From NCBI RefSeq assembly GCF_028993555.1, contig NZ_CP118610.1, forward strand, positions 806,001-870,000: 64,000 nucleotides of DNA, read 5' to 3'. The notes beneath the pieces were generated by a model that saw only the letters and a list, made by a program, of their open reading frames with translations, was not told where the DNA came from and made no database searches. This document shows positions 25,791 through 34,887 of this stretch, in pieces (the stretch's first letter is position 1; every line of letters begins with the position of its first letter). The translations under genes were made by a program, and so were the position numbers. The DNA is from Ensifer adhaerens (lineage in GTDB: Bacteria > Pseudomonadota > Alphaproteobacteria > Rhizobiales > Rhizobiaceae).

Positions 25791-28634
25791 ATGTTCGAAC
25801 TCTTTGCCTTTGTTGCCTTTATCCTCGCTCTTTCCGCCTTTGCAGGCGGTCGCAAGACGGCCGAGCGGCTGGGGGCCGAAATTGCCGCGCTGAGGGCGGA
25901 GGTCGCCAGCTTGAAGACCGCATCGGGCGAGGGCGTTGAGGCCCAGGCAACGGCCGAAGAACTTGCCACCGCGCCGGAATTGCCGTTGGAACCCGACACG
26001 GTCGAGGAAGCTGCGATCGGCCTGGCGACGGACGCGCGTGAGGGTGCCCGGATCTTCGGCGACGCGAAGAGTGCGGCAGATGACATCGAGGGCGGTGAGG
26101 CCATTGCCGCCAACGCAGAAGCGCCCGAGCCGGTTCCGGCTCCGGCCCGTCGGACCGAGAGCCTGGAAAGCCGTCTCGGCGCGCGTTGGGCCGTCTGGGT
26201 CGGCGGTATCGCGCTCGCGCTCGGCGGCGTCTTCATGGTCAAATATTCGATCGATGCCGGCCTCCTGAGCCCGGCGGTTCGCCTCACGCTTGCCGCCCTG
26301 TTCGGCCTCTTGCTGATGGCGGCGGGCGAGATCATTCGCAGGCGGGCGATGCCTGTCATCGCCGATGAATTCCAGAATGCGATGATTCCCGGCATCCTGA
26401 CGGCTGCCGGTGCAGTCACCCTCTTTGGCGTCGCCTATGCCGCTTACGGCATCTACGGCTATATCGGCACGGGCACGGCTTTCGTTCTGCTGGCCGCGAT
26501 CTCGCTTGCGATCGTCGGTCTGTCGCTGCTGCATGGGCAGGCGCTCGCCGGTCTCGGTCTGCTTGCCTCGCTTGCAACCCCGGCACTCGTCTCGAGCGAC
26601 GAACCGCGCCCCTGGGTCCTCTTCGGTTTCCTCTCGGTCGTCTGGCTGGCGACCCTGCTGGCCTCGCGGCTGCGCACCTGGACCGTGGTTCCGACCTTGG
26701 CCAACGTCGGTATCGGGCTATGGGGCCTTGCCTATGTCAGTGCGGTCTCTCCCTTCGAGCCCTTGCCGGTCGCCTTTGCACTGCTGGTCATGATCGCCGG
26801 CACCGGCCTCATCTGGCCGGGAGCAATCGAGCGGGAGCCGGTAGTCGAAACGTCCGACGCGTCCGAACTGCCCGAGATGCCTGAGGCCGCGCGCCCTCGC
26901 TCCGTTGCCGGACCTTGGGAGCGGCTGTTCATCCCGCCGCATGCGGCAATCTCCATTTCCGCGGCCATCGCCGCCACGGTTCTGGCGCTCCTTCTGATCA
27001 GCCCGGCCGTTGCCGCGGTGAAGTATCCGGTGACCGAGTTTGCCGTTGTCATTGCTGCCCTGGCGGCTCTGGGAGCCTGGCGGGCGACGGCGGTCTATCC
27101 CGCCGTACTTTCCGCCGTCGGCGCCGTCACCGGCGTCTGGAGCCTGACGGCGCTGAGCGGCGTGCTTGCCTATCTCGATCCCTCTTTGGCCGACGCTCTG
27201 CCGACGATCGTGCTGCCCGGCCGCACTGCCATGGTCACCGCGATGCTGCTTGCGGCGCTGTTCGTGTTGCTCGGCGGCTTCGTGCTATCGCGCCGTCTCG
27301 TCACCCATCCGCACTATTCGACCCTCTGGGCCGGTCTTGCCGCCGTCGTCCCCATCGCCCTGACGGCCATGTCGTTCCTGATGACCGGCAACTATGCCTT
27401 CGACCTGCCGCACGGTCTGTTCTCGCTCATCCTCGGTGCCGTGCAGCTCGCGCTGGCGGAATGGCTTTATCGACGCGGCGGGGAGGCGGAGGCGCGAGAC
27501 ACGGCGGCAGGATTTCTGGTGGCCGGTTCGTTCGCGTTCTTTGTCCTTGCGCTTCATGCCTGGACCAATGGACTGGTCACGACGCTTGCGATTGCCGTGC
27601 TCGGAACCGCCTATGCGCTCGCGACGCGCATCCGCGCCTGGCCGATCCTGCCCTGGATGACCGGTGCTGCGGCCGTGGTCGTTCTCGGGCGCATCGCCTG
27701 GGAGCCGACGATCGTCGGTGCCGACAATCTCGGCACGACGCCTGTCTTCAACGCGCTCCTGCCGGGCTACGGCATTCCCGCCGCACTGCTCGCCGCTTCC
27801 GCTTATTTCCTGAGGTCATGGCCTGGCACGCGGGTGCGCAATCTCCTGCAGGCACTTGCCAGCCTTTTCGTGTTGTTGACGCTCGCGATCCTCGTGCGTC
27901 ATGCGATGAACGGCGGCGTGCTCGACAGCGCGGTACCGACGCTCGGCGAACAATCGATCTATACGCTGCTCGCAATCGGCGCTTCGGCGATCTTCATGAG
28001 CCTCGACATGAAGTCGCCGAGCCCGGTCTTCCGTTATGGCGGCATGGGCCTCGGGGTGCTCTCGATGCTGTCGGTTCTTTCGGCGCACCTCTTCGGCCTC
28101 AATCCCTACTTCAGCGGTGAGCTTCTCGGACGTATCCCGTTCTTCGATCTCCTGCTGATCGGCTATCTGCTGCCGGGGCTCGGCTATGCGGGCCTTGCCT
28201 GGTATGCGCGCGACAAGCGGCCGTTGCCCTATGTCATGGCGCTCGCCGTCAGCGGCGCGGTTCTTGCGTTCGCCTGGGCGAGCCTCACGGTCCGCCGTGC
28301 CTGGCAGGGCGAAAACCTTGCGGATTGGAAGGGCTTCCTGCAGGGCGAAACCTACACCTATTCCGTCGTCTGGCTGCTTCTCGGCGTGCTGCTGCTCGTG
28401 CTTGGTTCGCGTTTCCATGCCAAGAGCATCCGCATCGCCTCGGCCGTTCTCGTCTTTGTCGCAGTCCTGAAGGTGTTCCTGATCGACATGTCCAACCTCG
28501 AAGGTTTCCTGCGGGCCCTGTCCTTCATCGGGCTTGGCGGGGTACTGATCGGGATAGGTCTTTTCTATCAGAAGATTCTCTCCGGCGTTGGCGTCGCATC
28601 GTCGGCATCGACAAATCCGGCCGAACAGCCATAG
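25791..28634 (+). CDS. DUF2339 multi-spanning membrane protein
   Basis: This 947-residue protein starts with one membrane helix, then a charged region of about 120 residues with a short coiled-coil-like part (AEIAALRAEVASLK). More than 20 predicted membrane segments follow. The motif RLGARWAVWVGGIALALGGVFMVKYSIDAGLL at about 130-160 is characteristic of DUF2339. The function of the family is unknown. ATG 25791 is preferred to 25749 because it begins the first hydrophobic helix and follows AGGGG. An HD-domain gene follows 6 bases later, suggesting an operon. Confidence 0.88.
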   Translation: MFELFAFVAFILALSAFAGGRKTAERLGAEIAALRAEVASLKTASGEGVEAQATAEELATAPELPLEPDTVEEAAIGLATDAREGARIFGDAKSAADDIEGGEAIAANAEAPEPVPAPARRTESLESRLGARWAVWVGGIALALGGVFMVKYSIDAGLLSPAVRLTLAALFGLLLMAAGEIIRRRAMPVIADEFQNAMIPGILTAAGAVTLFGVAYAAYGIYGYIGTGTAFVLLAAISLAIVGLSLLHGQALAGLGLLASLATPALVSSDEPRPWVLFGFLSVVWLATLLASRLRTWTVVPTLANVGIGLWGLAYVSAVSPFEPLPVAFALLVMIAGTGLIWPGAIEREPVVETSDASELPEMPEAARPRSVAGPWERLFIPPHAAISISAAIAATVLALLLISPAVAAVKYPVTEFAVVIAALAALGAWRATAVYPAVLSAVGAVTGVWSLTALSGVLAYLDPSLADALPTIVLPGRTAMVTAMLLAALFVLLGGFVLSRRLVTHPHYSTLWAGLAAVVPIALTAMSFLMTGNYAFDLPHGLFSLILGAVQLALAEWLYRRGGEAEARDTAAGFLVAGSFAFFVLALHAWTNGLVTTLAIAVLGTAYALATRIRAWPILPWMTGAAAVVVLGRIAWEPTIVGADNLGTTPVFNALLPGYGIPAALLAASAYFLRSWPGTRVRNLLQALASLFVLLTLAILVRHAMNGGVLDSAVPTLGEQSIYTLLAIGASAIFMSLDMKSPSPVFRYGGMGLGVLSMLSVLSAHLFGLNPYFSGELLGRIPFFDLLLIGYLLPGLGYAGLAWYARDKRPLPYVMALAVSGAVLAFAWASLTVRRAWQGENLADWKGFLQGETYTYSVVWLLLGVLLLVLGSRFHAKSIRIASAVLVFVAVLKVFLIDMSNLEGFLRALSFIGLGGVLIGIGLFYQKILSGVGVASSASTNPAEQP

Positions 28635-28640
28635 GACGTC

Positions 28641-29297
28641 ATGACACATATTTCGAAACTGGCGGCCGCCTTCGCGCCGCATGAAGAACTGGCCGCGGTA
28701 CTGCTGCCACACGCCTTTGCCGCAGACGACGGCTCGCATGATGCGGCGCATCTGATCCGCGTCTGGAAGAATGCCGTCCGCATCCACGCGGAGGAGGGCG
28801 GCGATGCGCGCTCGCTCGCCGCAGCGGTCCTGCTGCATGATTGCGTTTCCGTCGAAAAGAACTCGCCCTTGCGCGCGCGCGCATCGCGGCTGGCGGCGGA
28901 GAAGGCGACAGGCATCTTGCAGGAACTCGGCTGGGATACAGAAGATACTGCCGCAGTGGCGCATGCCATCCTGACCCACAGCTTCTCTGCCAACATCGCG
29001 CCGGAGACGCTGGAGGCAAGGATCCTTCAGGACGCCGACAGGCTCGATGCGATCGGCATGGTCGGCGCTGCCCGGTGTTTCTACATCGCCGGGCGCATGG
29101 GCAGCGGCCTGTACGACCCGCTCGATCCGCTGGCGGAGGCGAGGGAACTCGACGACAAGGCCTTCGCCATCGATCATTTCGAGACCAAGCTTTTCCGGCT
29201 GGCGGACGGCTTCAAGACGGAGGCAGGCCGTCGGTTGGCCACCGAGCGTGAGCAGCGACTGCGCGATGTGCTTTCCATGATGCTGGATGAAATCTAG
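28641..29297 (+). CDS. HD domain phosphohydrolase
   Basis: The 218-residue product is a YpgQ/YedJ-like HD protein. Visible metal-binding residues are H37 in DAAHLIRVWKNA, H66-D67 in LLHDCVS and a distal aspartate in ILQDADRLDAIG. Such enzymes hydrolyse nucleotides or phosphoesters, but the substrate is not known. It starts six bases after the DUF2339 stop and is very likely co-transcribed. There is no evident link between the two activities. Confidence 0.86.
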   Translation: MTHISKLAAAFAPHEELAAVLLPHAFAADDGSHDAAHLIRVWKNAVRIHAEEGGDARSLAAAVLLHDCVSVEKNSPLRARASRLAAEKATGILQELGWDTEDTAAVAHAILTHSFSANIAPETLEARILQDADRLDAIGMVGAARCFYIAGRMGSGLYDPLDPLAEARELDDKAFAIDHFETKLFRLADGFKTEAGRRLATEREQRLRDVLSMMLDEI

Positions 29298-29356
29298 ACC
29301 CGCGCCCGTATCAAGCGGTTTTCGCGCGGCATCGCGGCGCGCAGATTGCATCGGAA

Positions 29357-29387
29357 CATTTCTCCGTTTCCATCAAACCGAGAAATG
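29357..29387 (+). terminator. Hairpin after the HD gene, terminator-like
   Basis: CATTTCTC-C-GTTT pairs with AAAC-C-GAGAAATG around CCATC, a 12-bp stem with one mismatch, 60 bases after the HD gene stop. It lacks a strong T-run. Confidence 0.35.
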
Positions 29388-29473
29388 ATCTAGGCCTTTC
29401 AACGGATTGCAGCCGCCTGGTGAATCGGATCGGCAGGCGCATGAATCAGTTTCTGAACACGAAGGAATTGCCC

Positions 29474-30325
29474 ATGAAGGTGACCGGCCTCAACATCCAT
29501 CCGCTGAAAAGCGGCCGCGCCATCGCCCGAGAGACGGTCGTCGTCAACTTCGATGGCGTCGAAGGCGACCGGCGCTTCATGCTGGTCGAACCGGACGGGC
29601 GCTTCATCACCCAGCGCGAATTGCAGGCGCTGGCGGAGGTTGAAGCCAGCCACATCGATGGCGGCGTGCATCTGAAGAAGGGTGGGGATGAACTCTCGGT
29701 GCGCTTTGATCCCGATCGCCGCCTGAATGTCGTCGTCTGGGGCAGCGAGGTTGACGCTGCCATATCCGACGACGCGGCCAACGCGACGTTGTCGGCCTGG
29801 TTCGGCAGGCCGGTCAAGCTTGCGCATATGGACGCGTCGGCCGAACGGCTTGTCGGTGCCGACTGGGCAGGGACGGCGGCGCCCGTCGGCTTTGCCGATG
29901 GCTTTCCGATCCTGATCACGACGACCGGATCGCTCGCCGACCTCAACCGGACGCTCGCCGAAAAAGGCCAGGAGCCCGTCGGTATGGATCGCTTCCGCAC
30001 CAACATCCTTGTCGACTGCGACGACGCCTGGGAGGAGGACTTTTGGGAAAGCGTCGAGATCGGCGGCATTCGGTTCGATCTCGTCAAACCCTGCGCCCGT
30101 TGCATCATGACGACGCAGGACCAGATCACCGGTGAGCGTATCGGCGGCAACCCGATCCAGGGGCTGGCGGAAAAGCGCATGTCCTCCGATCGGCGCGTGC
30201 CCGGCGTGCTCTTCGGCTGGAACGCGGTGCCGCGCAGCGAAGGCACCGTGAAACTCGGTGACGAGGTCAAGGTCACCGGCCGACGCGGCGAGCGCTGGCC
30301 GATGAAGGTGCGGGCCTCGGCTTAA
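29474..30325 (+). CDS. MOSC domain protein (YcbX-like, N-terminal beta-barrel)
   Basis: The 283-residue product has an N-terminal MOSC_N beta-barrel (GLNIHPLKSGRAIARE) and a C-terminal MOSC domain containing DRFRTNILVD and the conserved cysteine in KPCARCIMTTQD. MOSC proteins use molybdenum cofactor, as in YcbX and mARC, which reduce N-hydroxylated compounds with a redox partner. The ferredoxin domain found at the C-terminus of enterobacterial YcbX is missing, so a separate electron donor is needed. ATG 29474 gives the conserved MKVTGLNIHP start. Confidence 0.87.
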   Translation: MKVTGLNIHPLKSGRAIARETVVVNFDGVEGDRRFMLVEPDGRFITQRELQALAEVEASHIDGGVHLKKGGDELSVRFDPDRRLNVVVWGSEVDAAISDDAANATLSAWFGRPVKLAHMDASAERLVGADWAGTAAPVGFADGFPILITTTGSLADLNRTLAEKGQEPVGMDRFRTNILVDCDDAWEEDFWESVEIGGIRFDLVKPCARCIMTTQDQITGERIGGNPIQGLAEKRMSSDRRVPGVLFGWNAVPRSEGTVKLGDEVKVTGRRGERWPMKVRASA

Positions 30326-30335
30326 GCTTTGCATC

Positions 30336-31268
30336 TCACGCCCAGGGCGTGATCCCGAGCAGCTTGGCGCCGAGATCCGAGAGGCTCGGGGGAGAGGCGT
30401 TGTGCTTCTCCCATTGGCGCGGATCGCCGGGGAAGGCGTCGCGCTTCGGATGATCGAGCTCTCGCCACAGCCGCACCCGTTCCTCGCGCTCGGCGACATT
30501 GTCCCATTCCGCCGGATGCATCGAGATGTATTGCGCCATGCGCACGCGGCCGTCGGAATGGTTGGGGCGCACACCATGGGCGAGCAGGCTGTTGAAGATC
30601 ATCAGGTCGCCGGCCTCCATCTCGATGTTGACGGTCGAAAAGCCGGTCATGTCCGGGTGCATCGGGTCGCGGTTGGCAGCTTGCGTCTTCTCCCAGCTTT
30701 CGAAGTTTTCGAACAGTTCCGGCACACACTGGAAACCGCCGACATCGCCGTCCTGCTTCTTCAGGCTCAGCACGCCCTGAACGCCGATCGGCAGCGGCCG
30801 GATGGAGGTATCAACGTCCCAATGGATGAAGCCGTTGGGATTGCCCTTGATCTTCTTCGGTGGATTGAGGTTGGCGCGGTCGATCGTCACCCACAGGTCC
30901 TCGCGGTCCCAGATGTCGACGAAGGCGCCGTAGATGCGCGGTTCCTGGCGATTGTCCCAGAGATACTGGTGATTGTAGATCTCCAGCATGCCGGTGTTGT
31001 TGAGTTCCTTCATCTTGTGCTCGCGTCGCTGCGGCGCGTACCAGGTCGAAGGATCGGCAGGATCCTTCTCGTCGAAGCGCCAGAGCAGGTCGACGAGGCG
31101 CTCGACATTGGCCGGCGGCACCGCCTGGCGCACGATGACATAGCCCTTGGTGATCCAGTGCTGCCAGTCCGCTTCTGAAAGCACCCGCAAGGGCAGCCGC
31201 TTCTTGATGTCCTTCAGCTGGGTTTTGAGATCGGTGGCTGTCGGGTGGCTGTCTCTGAGCGCCTGCAT
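30336..31268 (-). CDS. Phytanoyl-CoA dioxygenase family protein
   Basis: The 310-residue product is a 2-oxoglutarate/iron(II) oxygenase of the PhyH family. The iron triad is visible as H149 and D151 in FIHWDVDTS and a distal histidine in LLAHGVRPNHSDGRVR, whose last arginine would bind 2-oxoglutarate. The substrate is unknown. ATG 31268 has a GAGGAGA site; an upstream in-frame start at 31334 adds unconserved residues. It is divergent from an AraC regulator (126 bases between starts), and an MFS transporter follows that regulator. The three may form a small catabolic or uptake module. Confidence 0.86.
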   Translation of the reverse strand: MQALRDSHPTATDLKTQLKDIKKRLPLRVLSEADWQHWITKGYVIVRQAVPPANVERLVDLLWRFDEKDPADPSTWYAPQRREHKMKELNNTGMLEIYNHQYLWDNRQEPRIYGAFVDIWDREDLWVTIDRANLNPPKKIKGNPNGFIHWDVDTSIRPLPIGVQGVLSLKKQDGDVGGFQCVPELFENFESWEKTQAANRDPMHPDMTGFSTVNIEMEAGDLMIFNSLLAHGVRPNHSDGRVRMAQYISMHPAEWDNVAEREERVRLWRELDHPKRDAFPGDPRQWEKHNASPPSLSDLGAKLLGITPWA

Positions 31269-31394
31269 GAATGTCTCCTCGCCTTGAATGTCCATTGGTC
31301 GATGGAGAAAGCGTAACCGTTCCGCCGGGGCCATGTTGCACAGTGCATGCCAAGATTGATACTATTCTGGCGTGATGAGGCGGAGGCATGCAAC
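31269..31394. promoter_or_regulatory. Divergent promoter region of the PhyH and AraC genes
   Basis: These 126 bases must hold both promoters and, by analogy with AraC systems, the regulator's binding sites. GAGGAGA and GGAGG ribosome binding sites flank it. No clear direct repeat pair is evident by eye. Confidence 0.4.
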
Positions 31395-32261
31395 ATGAAG
31401 GCTGTTTTGCAGAAGATACCGCGGGCGACCAACGCTTCGTCGATCCTGCTCGACCGCCGTCTCGATGATTCCATCCCTTTCCAGTGGCACCACCACCCGG
31501 AGTTCGAACTGACACTGACGCTTAACTCGCGGGGCCAGCGCTTCATCGGTGACCATATCGGTGCCTATGACGACGGCGATCTCGTCCTCGTCGGTTCCAA
31601 CCTGCCGCATACCTGGCACTCCTCGGGCAAGCTCGACGAGGCTGAACCGCATGTGGCACTGGTGCTCTGGTTTCATCCGGAATGGGTGGAACGTCTGGAT
31701 GAGGGCTTCGTCGAACTCACCGCCGTCAAGGCAATGTTCGAAAGATCCGCCCCGGGCTTGCAGTTCACTCCGGAAGTGGCCGCTCGGGTGCGGCCGCTGT
31801 TCGAAGGGTTGCGCCGGCTGCGGCCGGAGGAACGGCTGCCGGATGTCCTGTCTCTGCTGACGATCCTGGCGCGCGAGCAGCAGGTGGCGCTGTTGTCCAG
31901 TCGTGTCGTTACGCCGTCAGGCCGATCGGTCGATCGCGGCCGCCTCGACCGAGTGCTCGATCATATCCATCTGAACTACAGCGAGAACCCTTCGATGGAC
32001 GACCTCGCTGACCTCGCCGCACTCAGCCTTTCTGGCCTGCATCGGTTGTTTCTGCGCCACCTCAACATGCCGGTGTCGGAGTATCTGATGCGGCTCAGGA
32101 TTGGCGAAGCCTGTGCGCTGCTCAGTGGCTCTGGACGATCGATCGCTCATATCGCCGAAGACGTGGGCTATCGCTCCATTGCCAACTTCAACCGCCAGTT
32201 CAAGGTGGCCAAGGGCATGACGCCCAGAGAGTTTCGCAACCGGTTCCGCAGCGCCGCTTGA
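31395..32261 (+). CDS. AraC family transcriptional regulator with cupin domain
   Basis: The 288-residue product has an N-terminal cupin-like sensor (FQWHHHPEFELTLTLN, then GSNLPHTWHS) and a C-terminal AraC DNA-binding domain with two helix-turn-helix parts: MDDLADLAALSLSGLHRLF and IAHIAEDVGYRSIANFNRQFK. ATG 31395 follows GGAGG. Its divergent PhyH oxygenase and the downstream MFS gene are the likely targets. The inducer is unknown. Confidence 0.92.
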   Translation: MKAVLQKIPRATNASSILLDRRLDDSIPFQWHHHPEFELTLTLNSRGQRFIGDHIGAYDDGDLVLVGSNLPHTWHSSGKLDEAEPHVALVLWFHPEWVERLDEGFVELTAVKAMFERSAPGLQFTPEVAARVRPLFEGLRRLRPEERLPDVLSLLTILAREQQVALLSSRVVTPSGRSVDRGRLDRVLDHIHLNYSENPSMDDLADLAALSLSGLHRLFLRHLNMPVSEYLMRLRIGEACALLSGSGRSIAHIAEDVGYRSIANFNRQFKVAKGMTPREFRNRFRSAA

Positions 32262-32370
32262 TGGAGAAATCCTGGCGGTATCAATTCCGGTGATCGCGGC
32301 GTCAATATAATTGGCTTTTATCTGTTTTAGCAGCCGCCTAGGATGCCGGTCCTTCAATCGGAGATATTTC

Positions 32371-33609
32371 ATGTCCGCTGTTTCCGGAGCATCCGCGCCG
32401 TCCAGTGCTCGCCAGGAGATGCCCTGGCTGATCATTTCGGCCGGCTCGATCGTTGCGATGCTTACCTTCGGCCCGCGGTCGGCGATGGGCTTCTTCCAGT
32501 TGCCGATGCTCGCCGACACCGGCTGGGACCGGACGACCTTCGGCCTTGCCATGGCACTGCAGAACCTCTGCTGGGGGCTGAGCCAGCCGTTCTTCGGCGC
32601 GATTGCAGACAAGTTCGGCACGTGGCGGGTGCTGGCCATGTCCGGCCTTCTCTACGCTGCGGGCCTGTTCATCATGGCCTTTGCCAATGCGCCGATCTGG
32701 CTGCATATCGGCGGCGGCGTGCTCGTCGGCATGGCGGTTGGTTCAGGGTCCTTCGGCATTCTGCTCTCGGCCTTTGCCCGCAACGTCACGCCGCACCAGC
32801 GGTCGCTCGCCTTCGGCATCTGCACCGCCGCCGGCTCGGCGGGCATGTTCCTGTTTGCGCCCTTGAGCCAGGGGCTGATCTCCGCCTATGGCTGGTCGGA
32901 TAGTCTGGTCTATCTCGGCGTCCTCATGCTGCTGGTGCCGTTCTTCGCGATCCCTCTGCGTGGCAATGCCTCGTCCGGTCGCCAGAGCGAGGCGCAATAC
33001 AAGCAGTCGATCGGCGAGGCGTTGAAGGAGGCGCTCGGCCACAAGAGCTATCTGCTCTTGGTCTCCGGTTTCTTCGTCTGTGGCTATCAGGTCGCCTTCA
33101 TCACCGCGCATTTCCCGGCCTATATCGGCGATATCGGCATCGACGCGCGCTATGCGGTGATCGCTCTGGCGCTGATCGGCTTCTTCAACATCATAGGCTC
33201 CCTATCGGCCGGCTTCATCGCCCAGCGCTACTCGAAGCCTTATTTCCTGGCGCTGATCTACATCGCCCGCTCGGTGGCCGTGACGGCCTTCCTGCTGCTG
33301 CCGCAGACGCCGACTTCGGTGATCATCTTCGCGATCGTCATGGGCCTGCTCTGGCTTTCGACCGTGCCGCCGACCAACGCACTCGTCGCCATCATGTTCG
33401 GCACGCGACATCTCGGCCTGCTCGGCGGCATCGTTTTCCTCTCGCACCAGGTCGGCTCGTTCCTGGGCGTGTGGATGGGCGGGTACCTCTACGACCACTT
33501 CGGTTCCTACGATCCGGTGTGGTGGCTCGGCGTGGCGCTCGGTATCTTCGCCGCGATCGTCCACTGGCCGATTGAGGAAAAGGGCGTGGCGCGGCCGGCG
33601 ATGGCCTGA
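32371..33609 (+). CDS. MFS transporter
   Basis: The 412-residue product has about 12 predicted membrane segments. The loop motif GAIADKFGTWRVLAM after helix 2 is typical of the major facilitator superfamily, and FGTRHLGLLGGIVFLSHQVGSFLGVWMGG near the C-terminus resembles monocarboxylate/oxalate:formate-type members. Substrate is unknown. ATG 32371 is preferred to 32311 because it lies right after TCGGAGA. It follows the AraC gene by about 110 bases on the same strand. Confidence 0.88.
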   Translation: MSAVSGASAPSSARQEMPWLIISAGSIVAMLTFGPRSAMGFFQLPMLADTGWDRTTFGLAMALQNLCWGLSQPFFGAIADKFGTWRVLAMSGLLYAAGLFIMAFANAPIWLHIGGGVLVGMAVGSGSFGILLSAFARNVTPHQRSLAFGICTAAGSAGMFLFAPLSQGLISAYGWSDSLVYLGVLMLLVPFFAIPLRGNASSGRQSEAQYKQSIGEALKEALGHKSYLLLVSGFFVCGYQVAFITAHFPAYIGDIGIDARYAVIALALIGFFNIIGSLSAGFIAQRYSKPYFLALIYIARSVAVTAFLLLPQTPTSVIIFAIVMGLLWLSTVPPTNALVAIMFGTRHLGLLGGIVFLSHQVGSFLGVWMGGYLYDHFGSYDPVWWLGVALGIFAAIVHWPIEEKGVARPAMA

Positions 33610-33625
33610 TCACTCATCGAAATCG

Positions 33626-33656
33626 GAAGCGCCGCGAAAAGCGGCGCTTCATTCTT
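33626..33656 (+). terminator. Terminator after the MFS gene
   Basis: GAAGCGCCGC (33626-33635) pairs perfectly with GCGGCGCTTC (33641-33650) around GAAAA, followed by ATTCTT. It lies 17 bases after the MFS stop and insulates the nad operon. Confidence 0.72.
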
Positions 33657-33696
33657 GAATTCTGTCACAAAACTTTCTAAATCAACCCATGCGGCT

Positions 33697-33725
33697 TTGC
33701 CGCTTTTGTTTTGGTTCAATTATGC
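33697..33725 (+). promoter_or_regulatory. Candidate nadA promoter
   Basis: TTGCCG (33697-33702) and TTATGC (33720-33725) are spaced 17 bases apart, a plausible sigma-70 pair for rhizobia. The -10 box lies inside the inverted repeat at 33716-33744. Confidence 0.5.
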
Positions 33726-33744
33726 TCAGAGTGAGCATAATTGA
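33716..33744. promoter_or_regulatory. Operator-like inverted repeat of the nad operon, probable NadQ site
   Basis: TCAATTATGCTCA and TGAGCATAATTGA form a perfect 13-bp inverted repeat around GAG. It overlaps the candidate -10 box and sits 36 bases before nadA, the position expected for a repressor. A NadQ-like regulator is encoded nearby at 37946-38914. NadQ control of nadABC is predicted for Rhizobiales from comparative genomics; binding to this exact site is inference. Confidence 0.7.
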
Positions 33745-33780
33745 AGGGCCGCCCGAGAGAGGGGCGGAGAGGAGCCTTCG

Positions 33781-34860
33781 ATGACGCAACTTGATTCCCG
33801 CACGCAGGCCGTGGCGAACCCGGTTTTTGTAAGCGCCGCCCAGCGCTTTGGCATTATCGAAAGACCCGAGCTTGCTTTCACGCCGGCAATTGCGCGCGAG
33901 ACGGAGCACCTCTACGAGAAGGTGAAGGACTTCATCCCGGCGATCGAGTGGCCTGTCTATGCGCCTTACGTCCACGCCATCAACCGGCTGAAGAAAGAGC
34001 GCAACGCCGTCATCCTCGCGCACAATTACCAGACGCCAGACATCTTCCACTGCGTCGCCGATATCGTCGGCGACTCGCTGCAGCTTGCCCGCGACGCTAG
34101 TAAGGTCGATGCCGAGATCATCATCCAGTGCGGTGTGCACTTCATGGCTGAGACCTCGAAGCTGCTGAGCCCGGAAAAGACGGTGCTGATCCCCGATGCC
34201 AAGGCTGGTTGCTCGCTGTCGGAATCGATCACTGGCGCCGACGTGCGTCTGCTGAAGCAGCGCTATCCGGGTGTTCCTGTCGTCACCTACGTCAACACGT
34301 CAGCCGACGTGAAGGCCGAGACCGACATCTGCTGCACCTCGTCGAACGTGCTTGATGTCGTTGAGAGCCTGGAATCCGATACGGTGCTCTGCATCCCCGA
34401 CGAATATCTGGCGATGAACGTCGCCCGCCAGACCAACAAGAAGATCCTGACCTGGAAGGGGCACTGCGAAGTGCACGAGCGCTTCACTGCGGCCGAGTTG
34501 CTCGCCTACAAGGAAGCCAATCCGGGCATCGAGATCATCGGCCATCCGGAATGCCACCCGGATGTGATTGCGGTGTGCGACTTTGCCGGCTCGACGTCGG
34601 GCATGATCAACTACGTCAAGGACAACCGTCCGTCGAAGGTGCTGCTCGTCACCGAATGCTCGATGGCTTCGAACATCCAGGCCGAGATCGAGGGCGTCGA
34701 GTTCGTCAAGCCGTGCAACCTCTGTCCGCACATGAAGCGCATTACGCTGCCGAAGATCCTCGACAGCCTGCTCAACATGACGGAGGAGGTTCTGGTCGAT
34801 CCTGATATCGCCGATCGCGCCCGCCTTGCGGTCGAACGCATGGTGAACCTCAAGCAGTAA
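33781..34860 (+). CDS. nadA: Quinolinate synthase
   Basis: NadA condenses iminoaspartate with dihydroxyacetone phosphate to quinolinate, using a [4Fe-4S] cluster. The 359-residue product holds [24 protein letters not shown] and [18 protein letters not shown], with cluster-ligand candidates in [15 protein letters not shown] and [12 protein letters not shown]. It is the first gene of nadA-nadB-nadC. A 44-base palindromic repeat sits in the gap before nadB. Confidence 0.96.
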   Translation: MTQLDSRTQAVANPVFVSAAQRFGIIERPELAFTPAIARETEHLYEKVKDFIPAIEWPVYAPYVHAINRLKKERNAVILAHNYQTPDIFHCVADIVGDSLQLARDASKVDAEIIIQCGVHFMAETSKLLSPEKTVLIPDAKAGCSLSESITGADVRLLKQRYPGVPVVTYVNTSADVKAETDICCTSSNVLDVVESLESDTVLCIPDEYLAMNVARQTNKKILTWKGHCEVHERFTAAELLAYKEANPGIEIIGHPECHPDVIAVCDFAGSTSGMINYVKDNRPSKVLLVTECSMASNIQAEIEGVEFVKPCNLCPHMKRITLPKILDSLLNMTEEVLVDPDIADRARLAVERMVNLKQ

Positions 34861-34887
34861 CAATATCTGCCTGGCGGTTCGCCCGGC

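Noticed and set aside
27816..29351. A 511-codon minus-strand open frame across the DUF2339 and HD genes
   Set aside because: It spans two genes on the other strand and has the skewed composition of an antisense frame.
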